Positions 25,213 to 33,978 of a stretch of 64,000 nt of DNA are shown in pieces; position 1 is the first letter of the stretch; every line of letters starts with the position of its first letter. The position numbers and the translations under genes are program-made. The stretch spans positions 372,001 to 436,000 of the forward strand of contig NZ_CP018786.1 of NCBI RefSeq assembly GCF_002025665.1, written 5' to 3'. This DNA is from Chryseobacterium indologenes. GTDB taxonomy: Bacteria > Bacteroidota > Bacteroidia > Flavobacteriales > Weeksellaceae. The notes under the pieces were generated by a model. That model had not been told where the DNA came from and did no database searches. It saw nothing but the letters and a program-made list of their open reading frames with translations.

Positions 25213-26673
25213 ATGCACTATGTCTGCCCAGCATGCGAATCAGAAAATACATTAGATCTCAATTTTCCTATCGAGGAATATGTTTGTAAAACCTGCTCTC
25301 ATCTGATTGATGTTGCAGGAAATAAAAAGATTAAACATTTGAAAATACCGACAGAAAACGTTGTCTTGGATGTCGGACAGAAAGGAAATATTGACGGTGT
25401 AGAATATACCGTTGTATCAATTGTTGTCAGAAAATACGGAAACAGTATTTTCTGGAGGGAATATTCTTTAAAAGACAGCAAAGGAAATGATGCTTTCCTG
25501 AGTGAGAGTGATGGACATTGGGTTTTCCTGATCTCTATGCATCCTGATGATTTTAAAGGTAAAGATTCTAGATTACCCACCTATCTTGGGAGAACTTACC
25601 GCTGGTATGAAAACACTCCATGTACTATCGATGCAGCAACAGGTTTTTTTGATGAACACCTGGATTTCAGCATTGCTACATACAAAGAATATGTCAATGG
25701 AACACGAATGATCTCTCAGGAGAAGAGCAGCAAAAAAAGTCAGTATTTTTATGGGGTACATATTTCAAAATATGAGGTTAAAAGAGCTTTTAAAATAGCT
25801 AATATGCCCTATTATACAGGAGTTGGGATCGTTCAGCCTTATTATTTCGATATGAAACAGGCTTTAAACATCTTTTGTCTAGCAGCATTAATGATATGTC
25901 TGCTTCAGTTGTATGTGTACATCTCAAGAACTAATGAAACGGTTTTTGCAGAGACCATCAATTTTGCTGATGTAAAAGACAAAGAAATGGTCAGCAAGAG
26001 TTTTACACTTTCAGGAGGCTCGGCACCATTAAAAGTGAATGCATTTTCAGGGGTTGATAATTCCTGGGCTAATGTTCAGCTGAGTCTTGTGAATGAAAAG
26101 ACTAACGAAATTGTCTATACTTCAAAAGATATCGAACAATATCATGGGTACGAAGATGGGGAAAGCTGGTCAGAAGGAAGTCAGTCTGAAGAATTTAATC
26201 TTTGTGGAGTAAGCTCGGGACAATATCACTTTCTTATTTCAGCAGAAAAAGAAGGATCTTTATTACCCGCGTTTTCCGGTCTTCAGTCACCGGATTCAAG
26301 GGTATTAATTTCCAGGGATAAATCAGGAACGGTAGAGGTAACCGATATCTATAAAGGACAACCTATCACTTTCATAGACGGAAAGACTTTAGAAAAAGAT
26401 ACAACAGCATTGGGTAAACTGGTGAAAGCATCCTTTGGAACTTCAAAAATAGATTCTCTTATCAATACTGAAGGGTTAAGACTCACTACAGATCCTATTT
26501 CAAACAATACCTATATACAGCTCAAAGCAACATGGCTTCCTGTTTCATTCTGGAACTTCGGAGTTATTTTATTCATAATGATTATTCTCTTTGTTGCGAT
26601 GCTTATGGGAAAACATTCCTTTAATGTGAAGAAATGGAAGAACAGTTCAAACACCCCTTATTCTACATCATGA
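25213..26673 (+). CDS. DUF4178 zinc-ribbon membrane protein
   Basis: The 486-residue protein opens with a zinc ribbon (YVCPACESENT and CKTCSHL, four Cys at positions 5, 8, 26 and 29). A DUF4178-type beta domain follows (GNIDGVEYTVVSIVVRKYGN, WREYSLKDSKGNDAFLSESDGHW). It has a membrane helix at about 215-235, a larger extracytoplasmic region and a second helix near the C-terminus (FWNFGVILFIMIILFVAMLM). Biochemical role is not known. In other bacteria DUF4178 genes occur with DUF350 and spermidine-synthase-like genes, as here. It starts 3 bases after SpeD. Confidence 0.8.
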   Translation: MHYVCPACESENTLDLNFPIEEYVCKTCSHLIDVAGNKKIKHLKIPTENVVLDVGQKGNIDGVEYTVVSIVVRKYGNSIFWREYSLKDSKGNDAFLSESDGHWVFLISMHPDDFKGKDSRLPTYLGRTYRWYENTPCTIDAATGFFDEHLDFSIATYKEYVNGTRMISQEKSSKKSQYFYGVHISKYEVKRAFKIANMPYYTGVGIVQPYYFDMKQALNIFCLAALMICLLQLYVYISRTNETVFAETINFADVKDKEMVSKSFTLSGGSAPLKVNAFSGVDNSWANVQLSLVNEKTNEIVYTSKDIEQYHGYEDGESWSEGSQSEEFNLCGVSSGQYHFLISAEKEGSLLPAFSGLQSPDSRVLISRDKSGTVEVTDIYKGQPITFIDGKTLEKDTTALGKLVKASFGTSKIDSLINTEGLRLTTDPISNNTYIQLKATWLPVSFWNFGVILFIMIILFVAMLMGKHSFNVKKWKNSSNTPYSTS

Positions 26674-26870
26674 TGACCAATATTGTAAACTACATAAGAC
26701 AAAACCTGATGCTCTGCGTGATCGGAGGTTTTTTCATGACCCTGTTTGTATATCTTACCTATCAGGGAAGTCAGGTGTGCGACTGTGCCAAAACAGAAAC
26801 ATACCGCGACGGAACTACAAAAAGCCACTCCAGAGGAGGAGTTGGATTCTACAGATACTATCACAAATAA
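26670..26870 (+). CDS. Small membrane protein in the polyamine-like operon
   Basis: Starting at the ATG that overlaps the upstream stop (ATGA, 26670), the product is 66 residues: a single hydrophobic helix (LMLCVIGGFFMTLFVYLTY), then VCDCAKTETYRDGTTKS and a Gly/Tyr-rich end GGVGFYRYYHK. I do not recognise a family. The overlap and tight spacing (12 bases to the next gene) place it firmly in the operon. An upstream ATG at 26634 would lie inside the previous gene and is less likely. Confidence 0.7.
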   Translation: MMTNIVNYIRQNLMLCVIGGFFMTLFVYLTYQGSQVCDCAKTETYRDGTTKSHSRGGVGFYRYYHK

Positions 26871-26882
26871 AAATATAAAACT

Positions 26883-27098
26883 ATGGACAACATCAATTTC
26901 TTACCCATATTAAACTCGGTTCTTTACTCATTTTTGGGAATTGCTATTCTGCTGGTATGCTATTTCATTATTGAAAAACTTACCCCGGAAAAGACATGGC
27001 ATGAGATCGCTCAGAACAAAAATATAGCACTGGCTATTGTTTTCGGAGCATTTATCATCGGAATTTCAATGATTATAAGCGCAGCAATTCATGGATAA
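26883..27098 (+). CDS. DUF350 small membrane protein
   Basis: The 71-residue protein has two membrane helices (residues about 10-29 and 47-67) with the DUF350 features LNSVLYSFLGIAILLVCYFI and NKNIALAIVFGAFIIGISMIIS. DUF350 proteins are commonly encoded beside DUF4178 and spermidine-synthase-like proteins, but the role is unknown. Its end overlaps the start of the next gene by 8 bases, which indicates translational coupling with the aminopropyltransferase-like protein. Confidence 0.85.
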   Translation: MDNINFLPILNSVLYSFLGIAILLVCYFIIEKLTPEKTWHEIAQNKNIALAIVFGAFIIGISMIISAAIHG

Positions 27099-28605
27099 GA
27101 AGAGGATTCCTCTTGAGCTGCTTTTATTGTTTTCAGTATTCGTCATTGCTACATGTGGATTGATTTATGAGCTGGTGGCCGGAGCCCTGGCGAGCTATCT
27201 CTTAGGAGACTCTGTAAAGCAGTTTTCCTTCATTATCGGGGTATACCTCTTTTCAATGGGAGTAGGTTCCTATCTTGCAAAATTCATCAAAGGAAATCTT
27301 ATTGATAAATTCATTGAGATCGAAATCCTTGTTGGAATTGTGGGCGGAATCAGCTCTGTAGTGCTGTTTATTTTGTTTAATACACTCGCACACTTTGAAA
27401 GTGTTTTATATCTTTTTGTCTTTTTCACGGGCTGTCTTGTAGGAGTGGAAATTCCGCTTCTGATGAATATTCTGAAAGATAGAGTTCAGTTTAAAGATTT
27501 AGTTTCAAATGTCTTTGCATTCGATTATATCGGAGCTTTACTGGCTTCGATTCTTTTTCCTCTGGTTTTGATTCCAAAGTTGGGAATTGTAAAAACACCT
27601 TTATTTTTTGGATTAATTAATATCTCTATTGCGATATTTCTATGTTACTACCTTAAAAAAGAATTGTCGAAACCATTCTCCTTAAAAGTAAAGTCTATTG
27701 CTGCCTTTGTTTTTCTGCTGGGACTTTTCTTTTTCTCAGATACAATTCTGTCTTATTCTGAAGAAAAATTATACGGTGAAAACGTAGTCTATACCAAAAG
27801 TTCACCCTATCAAAGAATCGTTTTAACAAGAAATACTCACGAATTTCGTTTATATTTAAATAACAACTTACAGTTTTCATCCACCGATGAATACCGCTAT
27901 CATGAAGCGTTAGTACATCCTGCGATGTCTATGGCCAAAAACGTAGATAATGTCCTGATTCTGGGAGGAGGAGATGGTTTTGCCGCAAGAGAAGTATTGA
28001 AATATAAAGACGTTAAAAAAATAACGCTTGTGGATTTGGATGGTGAAATGACTCAGTTTTTCAAGACCAATGAAACCATGCGCAGACTGAACCAAAGTTC
28101 TTTTTCCAATCCTAAAGTGGAAGTCATCAACAAAGATGCCTACATTTGGGTTAAAGAGAACAAAAAAAAGTTTGATGTCATTATCATCGACTTTCCCGAT
28201 CCATCCAATTACAGCTTGGGAAAACTCTATTCCCTGCAGTTTTATAAAGAACTGGAAAGACTGACGACTCTTGATACGAAAATTGTGGTTCAGACCACCT
28301 CGCCGTATTTTGCTCCGAAATCTTTCTGGTGTATAGAAAAAACAATCAATCAGATTTTCCCTTTCACAGCCGCATATCACACCTATGTTCCGTCTTTTGG
28401 AGAATGGGGATTTTCTATGGCTTCATTTGAGCCCATCAACAATAGAGCCTACAGAAAGCTTCCTGGTTTGAAATATTATGATTACAACTTTTCACAGATG
28501 TCCTATTTTAATAAAGACATGAAAGTGAAAGACGTAGAAGTTAACCGTCTGGACAACCAGATATTAGTTCGTTATTTTGATGAAGAGTGGGGGAAGGTAC
28601 AGTAG
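27091..28605 (+). CDS. Membrane-anchored spermidine synthase-like (aminopropyltransferase fold) protein
   Basis: The 504-residue protein has about seven membrane helices in residues 1-215 and a C-terminal SpeE-like Rossmann domain with SSPYQRIVLTR, the SAM/dcSAM loop NVLILGGGDGFAAREVLKY, LVDLDGEMTQFF, and the acidic VIIIDFPDPSNYSLGKLYS, where canonical SpeE has D-x-x-DP. This suggests transfer of an aminopropyl group from decarboxylated AdoMet at or near the membrane. The acceptor is unknown. A SpeD homologue lies upstream in the same gene group. Confidence 0.88.
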   Translation: MDKKRIPLELLLLFSVFVIATCGLIYELVAGALASYLLGDSVKQFSFIIGVYLFSMGVGSYLAKFIKGNLIDKFIEIEILVGIVGGISSVVLFILFNTLAHFESVLYLFVFFTGCLVGVEIPLLMNILKDRVQFKDLVSNVFAFDYIGALLASILFPLVLIPKLGIVKTPLFFGLINISIAIFLCYYLKKELSKPFSLKVKSIAAFVFLLGLFFFSDTILSYSEEKLYGENVVYTKSSPYQRIVLTRNTHEFRLYLNNNLQFSSTDEYRYHEALVHPAMSMAKNVDNVLILGGGDGFAAREVLKYKDVKKITLVDLDGEMTQFFKTNETMRRLNQSSFSNPKVEVINKDAYIWVKENKKKFDVIIIDFPDPSNYSLGKLYSLQFYKELERLTTLDTKIVVQTTSPYFAPKSFWCIEKTINQIFPFTAAYHTYVPSFGEWGFSMASFEPINNRAYRKLPGLKYYDYNFSQMSYFNKDMKVKDVEVNRLDNQILVRYFDEEWGKVQ

Positions 28606-30169
28606 AAAGGATTTTCTTAAAACTATATTTTTAGGTAGTCTTATGCTTCCTTTTCTCCAGTATTGTGGAAAGAAGGTAAAGTCATTATTACTGAAGATAA
28701 CAGGTACAAATCATGTTCTCGGTCATAAGTTATGGGCAAAAGATTTTCCGCAGTTTTCAGAAGTTATCCACACCAAATATCTCATCGTTGGCGGCGGGAT
28801 TTCCGGGCTTTCGGCATGTCGCTTTTTTAGCCAAAATAATCAGCAGGATTACCTTCTTCTTGAAATGGAAAACCATCTGGGAGGAAATTCTTCCAATGGA
28901 CAGAATTCATATTCAAAATTTCCTTTAGGAGCACATTATTTGCCATTACCCAATAAGGAAAACATAGAAATTATAGAGTTCCTTAAAGAGTGCGAAATCT
29001 GCCTGGGAACAGAAGAAAACGGAGAACCCATTCTTGATGAATACCAAATGACTTTTCCACAACAGGAAAGACTGTTTTATAAAAACTCCTGGCAAAACGA
29101 TATCGTTCCTCAAAGAGGTATTTCCCCCGAAACACAGCAAGAGCTCAGCCGCTTTTTTAAACTGATGGATGAACTGCGTGTAAAGAAAGATGCACAGGGG
29201 AAATATTGGTTTGCCATTCCGGTACATGATTCAAGCAGAGATGATGAGGTTTTAAAACTTGAAAAAATCATTTTTAAAGATTGGCTTAAGGAAAATGCCT
29301 ACCAGTCGGAAGAACTTCTCTGGCTTCTGGATTATTCCTGCAGAGACGATTTCGGTTTAGGAATTGACTATGTTTCAGCATGGGCCGGCATTCATTATTT
29401 TGTTGGAAGAAAAAATAACTGGAGCACGAAATATAAAGATCAGGTATTCACATGGCCGGAAGGAAATGCAAGACTCGCCAAACATTTTTCAAAATACACA
29501 GAGAGAAAACACATGCCTGAAAACTTAGTTTTTGATGTGAAACTCAATGATAAAGTTGAGGTACTGAGTTTTGATAGTGCCCAAAAGAAAACGAAAAAGA
29601 TCATTGCAGATAAAGTACTTTTTGCATCACCTCAGTTTGTGAATGAAAGAATTTTTAATCAAAAAAGAGCATCCTCGTTCCACTATGTTCCCTGGCTTTT
29701 AACAACGATTACGCTGAAAAATGAATTCGGAGGAGATGAAGAGTTGGCCTGGGATAACGTAATCTACGGATCTTCCGGATTGGGGTATATCTTTGATCAG
29801 CATCAGAATCTTAACCAGATTATGGGTGAAAAAGTAATTACCCACTATAAGAGTTTTTCAACTGGAGACTGCCGAAAAGCAAGGAAAAAGCTGTATGCCA
29901 TGAAAGAAGCTGAACTGAAAGATTTAGTTTTAAATGATCTGAAGAAAGCACACCCTCTGATAGAAGATTTTATTCTGGAAATGCAGTTTCATAAAATAGG
30001 ACATGCTATGATAGCGCCGGTTCCTAACCAGATTTTTGGAGAAAAAACGCGAACAGCAAAAGAACCTATTGAAGATAAAATTTTCTTTGCCCATTCCGAT
30101 CTTTCCGGAATATCTATTTTTGAAGAAGCCTTTTATCAGGGAATCCGGACAGCGGGCCAAATGATATAA
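28580..30169 (+). CDS. FAD-dependent amine-oxidase-like protein with Tat-like/lipoprotein N-terminus
   Basis: From ATG 28580 the product is 529 residues. The N-terminus (SRKDFLKTIFLGSLMLPFLQYC) looks like a Tat or lipoprotein signal with a possible lipid-modified Cys. The FAD-binding dinucleotide motif TKYLIVGGGISGLSACRFF and the Glu-containing LLLEMENHLGGNSSNG follow, typical of flavin amine oxidases. It overlaps the spermidine-synthase-like gene by 26 bases. Oxidation of a polyamine-type product outside the cytoplasm is a reasonable guess, not shown. Confidence 0.82.
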   Translation: MKSGGRYSRKDFLKTIFLGSLMLPFLQYCGKKVKSLLLKITGTNHVLGHKLWAKDFPQFSEVIHTKYLIVGGGISGLSACRFFSQNNQQDYLLLEMENHLGGNSSNGQNSYSKFPLGAHYLPLPNKENIEIIEFLKECEICLGTEENGEPILDEYQMTFPQQERLFYKNSWQNDIVPQRGISPETQQELSRFFKLMDELRVKKDAQGKYWFAIPVHDSSRDDEVLKLEKIIFKDWLKENAYQSEELLWLLDYSCRDDFGLGIDYVSAWAGIHYFVGRKNNWSTKYKDQVFTWPEGNARLAKHFSKYTERKHMPENLVFDVKLNDKVEVLSFDSAQKKTKKIIADKVLFASPQFVNERIFNQKRASSFHYVPWLLTTITLKNEFGGDEELAWDNVIYGSSGLGYIFDQHQNLNQIMGEKVITHYKSFSTGDCRKARKKLYAMKEAELKDLVLNDLKKAHPLIEDFILEMQFHKIGHAMIAPVPNQIFGEKTRTAKEPIEDKIFFAHSDLSGISIFEEAFYQGIRTAGQMI

Positions 30170-30178
30170 AATGATACG

Positions 30179-31204
30179 ATGAAACAACCCTGGATACATA
30201 ACGCAAAAACAGACTGGTGGTTTATTTTATCACCTCCTTTTCTGGTGCTGTTGATCATTTTTCTTTTTCAGAAACAGATTCAGGGGCTGGAAAACCATTA
30301 CTCTTTTTACACATGGCTCTTTCTGATTGTTTTTGTGGATGTTGCTCACGTATATTCTACGCTGTTCAAAACGTATTTCGTAAAAGGAGAAATACAAAAA
30401 AATAAACTGCTTTATCTTGGAACTCCTGCGGTAAGCTGGATTTTAGGGATTCTTCTTTTTCAATTTGGGAGTCTGACATTCTGGTCGGTACTGGCATTGG
30501 TTGCCGTTTTTCATTTTATACGCCAGCAATATGGTTTTATGAGAATCTACGCCCGCTTTGAACCGAATAACTGGAGCAAAAAAATAGATGAGGCTGCCGT
30601 TTATTCCGCTACTATTTATCCAATGTTGTACTGGTTTAAAACTCCTCGTGTCTTCACATGGTTCGTCAACAACGAATTTGACTGGCTTCAAAATCTTCCG
30701 GATTACGTTCCTTTAATTACTGTGGTTTATTTTGCTATTCTGATCATCTGGATTATTAAGACTGTTGTTGAAGCTTTTAAAACAAAAAACAGTAACATTC
30801 CGAAAACAGCATTGATTACCGGAACTTTCCTTTCCTGGTATTTTGGGATTATCTATTTTAACAATGATCTTCTTTTTACTTTTTTGAATGTGGTTTCTCA
30901 TGGAATTCCCTATATCGCATTAATTTATATCCGGGAAATACAACAAAAAGAAAATCATCAGATGAATTGGATGCAGATTTTTAAATCTTTTTCAGGAATC
31001 CTTTTGTTCATAGGAGTTCTTTTAAGCTTTGCTTTCTTGGAAGAATTTTTATGGGAAACTCTGGTATGGAATGAACATTTTTCCCTGAATGTGATGGTTT
31101 CTGAAAACTGGTTTCAGTTCCTTGTTCCTTTATTGGTCGTTCCGCAGCTCACTCACTATCTGCTGGATGGCTTTATTTGGAGAAAACCCAAAAAAGTTAC
31201 CTAA
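30179..31204 (+). CDS. Polytopic membrane protein of unknown function
   Basis: I do not recognise this 341-residue protein. It has about eight membrane helices (first after KTDWWFILSPPFLVLLIIFLF in the N-terminus) and several conserved-looking His in or near helices (DVAHVYSTLFKTYF, HFIRQQYGFMRIY, VVSHGIPYIALIYI, QLTHYLLDGF). This pattern would fit a membrane metal-dependent enzyme, but no family is claimed. It starts 9 bases after the FAD protein and so is probably the last gene of the polyamine-like operon. Confidence 0.75.
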   Translation: MKQPWIHNAKTDWWFILSPPFLVLLIIFLFQKQIQGLENHYSFYTWLFLIVFVDVAHVYSTLFKTYFVKGEIQKNKLLYLGTPAVSWILGILLFQFGSLTFWSVLALVAVFHFIRQQYGFMRIYARFEPNNWSKKIDEAAVYSATIYPMLYWFKTPRVFTWFVNNEFDWLQNLPDYVPLITVVYFAILIIWIIKTVVEAFKTKNSNIPKTALITGTFLSWYFGIIYFNNDLLFTFLNVVSHGIPYIALIYIREIQQKENHQMNWMQIFKSFSGILLFIGVLLSFAFLEEFLWETLVWNEHFSLNVMVSENWFQFLVPLLVVPQLTHYLLDGFIWRKPKKVT

Positions 31205-31231
31205 CTTTGTCTCAATCTTTAAAATCTAAAA

Positions 31232-32986
31232 ATGAGACAATATTTTCTGTCACTGGCAATCTTTCTCGGAATTATTGTGGGTGCTCAGCAGAAAACGTTC
31301 TGCAATCCCATCAATATCGATTATGGTTATACTCCTTTTGAAGTTTTTTCAAAACAAGGGAAACACCGTGCTACAGCGGATCCGGTGATTGTTAATTTTA
31401 AAAATAAACTGTTTCTTTTTTCTACAAACCAAGAAGGATACTGGTACAGTGATGATATGCTGGACTGGAAATTTGTAAAAAGGAAATTCCTCAGAGATAA
31501 TAAATATACCCATGATCTTAATGCTCCGGCTGTCTGGGCAATGAAAGATACTCTGTATGTCTATGGTTCAACATGGGAACAGGACTTTCCCATCTGGAAA
31601 AGTACAAACCCAACCAAAGACGACTGGAAAATTGCAGTGGATACGCTAAAAGTAGGAGCGTGGGATCCGGCATTTCACTATGATGAAGATAAAAATAAAC
31701 TCTATCTGTACTGGGGTTCAAGTAATGAATGGCCATTACTGGGAACAGAGGTGAAAGTAAAAAATCTTCAGTCTGAAGGTTTTGTAAAACCTATTCTTAA
31801 ACTAAAGCCTGAAGACCATGGCTGGGAACGTTTCGGGGAATACAATGATAATGTCTTTCTACAGCCTTTTGTAGAAGGTGCCTGGATGACTAAACATAAC
31901 GGGAAATATTATATGCAATATGGTGCTCCTGCAACAGAGTTCAGCGGATATTCCGATGGAGTATACGTAAGTAAAAATCCTTTGGAAGGTTTTGAATACC
32001 AACAGCATAATCCATTTTCCTATAAACCGGGTGGTTTTGCCAGAGGAGCAGGCCACGGAGCTACTTTTGAAGACAATTATAAAAACTGGTGGCATATTTC
32101 CACCATCTTTATTTCCACCAAAAATAATTTTGAAAGAAGGCTGGGAATCTGGCCTGCAGGTTTTGATAAAGACGATGTAATGTACTGTAATACGGCGTAT
32201 GGAGATTATCCAACTTATCTTCCACAGTATGCTCAGGGAAAAGATTTTACAAAAGGTCTTTTTGCCGGATGGATGTTGCTGAATTATAATAAACCGGTGC
32301 AGGTTTCATCTACTTTAGGAGGATATCAGTCCAATTATGCTGTGGATGAAGATATCAAGACCTATTGGAGTGCTAAAACAGGAAATTCAGGAGAATGGTT
32401 CCAGACTGATCTTGGTGAAGTTTCTACTATTAATGCCATTCAGATCAATTATGCAGATCAGGATGCAGAGTTTATGGGGAAAACTTTGGGGAAAATGCAT
32501 CAGTATAAAATCTTTGGATCTAATGATGGAAAGAAATGGAATGTAATTGTGGATAAAAGCAAGAATACAAAAGATGTTCCTCATGATTATGTAGAACTTG
32601 AAAAACCTGCAAAAGCCCGTTTCTTTAAAATGGAAAATCTGAAAATGCCTACCGGAAAATTTGCATTAAGCGGTTTCAGAGTGTTTGGAAAAGGAGCAGG
32701 GAAACAGCCAGCAAAAGTAGAAGGCTTTGTGCCTTTAAGAGCTGACCCGAAAAAATATGGTGAAAGAAGAAGTATCTGGATGAAATGGCAGCAGAATCCT
32801 GAAGCAGATGGCTATGTAATCTATTTTGGAAAGACTGCGGATAAATTGTATGGAAGCATTATGGTGTACGGAAAGAATGAATATTTCTTCACGGGAGCCG
32901 ATAGAACAGATGCTTACTATTTCCAGATTGAAGCTTTCAACGCCAACGGTGTTTCTGAAAGAACAGCTGTTGCAAAATCAGAATAA
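31232..32986 (+). CDS. Secreted GH43-like glycoside hydrolase with discoidin and Fn3-like domains
   Basis: The 584-residue protein has a signal peptide (MRQYFLSLAIFLGIIVGAQ). A five-bladed-propeller family 43 type catalytic domain covers residues about 35-340 (HRATADPVIVNFKNKLFLFS with probable base Asp, VGAWDPAFHYDEDKNKLYLYWG). An F5/8 type C (discoidin) module follows at about 370-490 (DEDIKTYWSAKTGNSGEWFQ), then an Fn3-like end (WMKWQQNPEADGYVIYFGK). It should degrade arabinose- or xylose-containing or related glycans outside the cytoplasm. Substrate is uncertain. Confidence 0.88.
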   Translation: MRQYFLSLAIFLGIIVGAQQKTFCNPINIDYGYTPFEVFSKQGKHRATADPVIVNFKNKLFLFSTNQEGYWYSDDMLDWKFVKRKFLRDNKYTHDLNAPAVWAMKDTLYVYGSTWEQDFPIWKSTNPTKDDWKIAVDTLKVGAWDPAFHYDEDKNKLYLYWGSSNEWPLLGTEVKVKNLQSEGFVKPILKLKPEDHGWERFGEYNDNVFLQPFVEGAWMTKHNGKYYMQYGAPATEFSGYSDGVYVSKNPLEGFEYQQHNPFSYKPGGFARGAGHGATFEDNYKNWWHISTIFISTKNNFERRLGIWPAGFDKDDVMYCNTAYGDYPTYLPQYAQGKDFTKGLFAGWMLLNYNKPVQVSSTLGGYQSNYAVDEDIKTYWSAKTGNSGEWFQTDLGEVSTINAIQINYADQDAEFMGKTLGKMHQYKIFGSNDGKKWNVIVDKSKNTKDVPHDYVELEKPAKARFFKMENLKMPTGKFALSGFRVFGKGAGKQPAKVEGFVPLRADPKKYGERRSIWMKWQQNPEADGYVIYFGKTADKLYGSIMVYGKNEYFFTGADRTDAYYFQIEAFNANGVSERTAVAKSE

Positions 32987-33003
32987 AAATTCAAGTTTAA
33001 AAT

Positions 33004-33045
33004 AAAAAATAACACGTTTTGAAAAATTAGGATGTGTTATTTTTT
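33004..33045 (+). terminator. Terminator after the GH43-like gene
   Basis: AAAAAATAACAC (33004-33015) pairs perfectly with GTGTTATTTTTT (33034-33045). It includes the stop codon of the converging esterase gene and can work in both directions. Confidence 0.7.
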
Positions 33046-33897
33046 GTCTGCTTTTTTAAGAAAAGTTTCAATTTTATCTATAAGAAATTGATCATTGGGT
33101 TGTTTATCCCAATCCAGATGTCCGCCATTGAATTGATAGGATTCATGGATAACTTGATTTTTATTTAAAGTTGAATCTAAGATTTTTCCTTGAGTAGAAG
33201 GAATCACACGATCCGAATTTCCATAATAAGATAGAGTAGGAGGAGAATTTTCATTTATCCATTTAACAGGACTGGCAAAATCTATTCTGGATATTCCAAG
33301 TCCTGATACACGAGGATCTACCAATCTTCTTTCTACAAAAGAATATTCCTGATAATTTTTGAAACCTGGATCGGAAAGGTCAGCAGGGCCAACAATATTA
33401 ACAACTGCTTTTATCCTTTTATCTGTGTCAAATTTATAAGCATATAGCATGGATAAATGCCCTCCGGCACTGTTTCCTAATAATATGAATTTAGGGTTGT
33501 ACCTGAGTTTCTTTTCTAAGAAAGCAGAAACCTCTTTAATATCATTCATTTGATTAGGCAGACCATAATTGGTTTCTGAAACCAGTCTGTAGTTCATATT
33601 AACAAAAACATGATCAGGAAACTTCTGCATTAGAGAAAGGGTGAAGAAGGTGAGCTGTGATTTATTTCCACTACGCCAGCCTCCACCATGAATAATGATG
33701 AACACATCTCTTTTACCCTGAGATTTTTTGGTGGGAATATAGAGATCCATAATCTGTTCCGGGCTGTTTCCATAATGAATATTTTTCTCTTTATCAAAGT
33801 GGATATCTTTGCCCAGTTCTATCTTTTTTTCTTTACAACCATTCCATATAAAAAGTAGGATTAGGCAAATCAAAATAATAGGTATATCTTTTTTCAT
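33037..33897 (-). CDS. Lipoprotein alpha/beta-hydrolase (esterase/lipase family)
   Basis: The 286-residue protein starts MKKDIPIILICLILLFIWNGC, a lipoprotein signal with Cys21. The hydrolase domain has the oxyanion motif IIHGGGW, the nucleophile elbow GNSAGGH, Asp in the SYYGNSDRVIPS segment and His in FNGGHLDW. These match the HSL/carboxylesterase-type family used for example on acetylated sugars. It is downstream of no clear operon partner; the barrel genes at higher coordinates are on the same strand but separated by a terminator. Confidence 0.85.
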   Translation of the reverse strand: MKKDIPIILICLILLFIWNGCKEKKIELGKDIHFDKEKNIHYGNSPEQIMDLYIPTKKSQGKRDVFIIIHGGGWRSGNKSQLTFFTLSLMQKFPDHVFVNMNYRLVSETNYGLPNQMNDIKEVSAFLEKKLRYNPKFILLGNSAGGHLSMLYAYKFDTDKRIKAVVNIVGPADLSDPGFKNYQEYSFVERRLVDPRVSGLGISRIDFASPVKWINENSPPTLSYYGNSDRVIPSTQGKILDSTLNKNQVIHESYQFNGGHLDWDKQPNDQFLIDKIETFLKKADKK

Positions 33898-33910
33898 AAC
33901 TATTAAATAT

Positions 33911-33941
33911 AAAAAAATCCGCTGAAAAATAATCAGCGGAT
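33911..33941 (-). terminator. Terminator of the tandem outer-membrane barrel operon
   Basis: On the minus strand ATCCGCTGA, a 7-base loop, and TCAGCGGAT form a 9-bp stem followed by seven T. It is 38 bases past the stop of the 33979-36237 gene. Confidence 0.9.
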
Positions 33942-33978
33942 ACCGTAAGAATAATTGAATATGAAGAAAGATAATTCT

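Noticed and set aside
26634..26669. Upstream ATG extending the small membrane protein by 12 residues
   Set aside because: It lies inside the DUF4178 gene. The ATGA overlap at 26670 is the more usual coupling start.
30179..31204. Assignment of the eight-helix protein as a Brp/Blh-type carotene dioxygenase because of its His residues
   Set aside because: The His spacing does not clearly match and the operon context is polyamine-like, so it is left as unknown.
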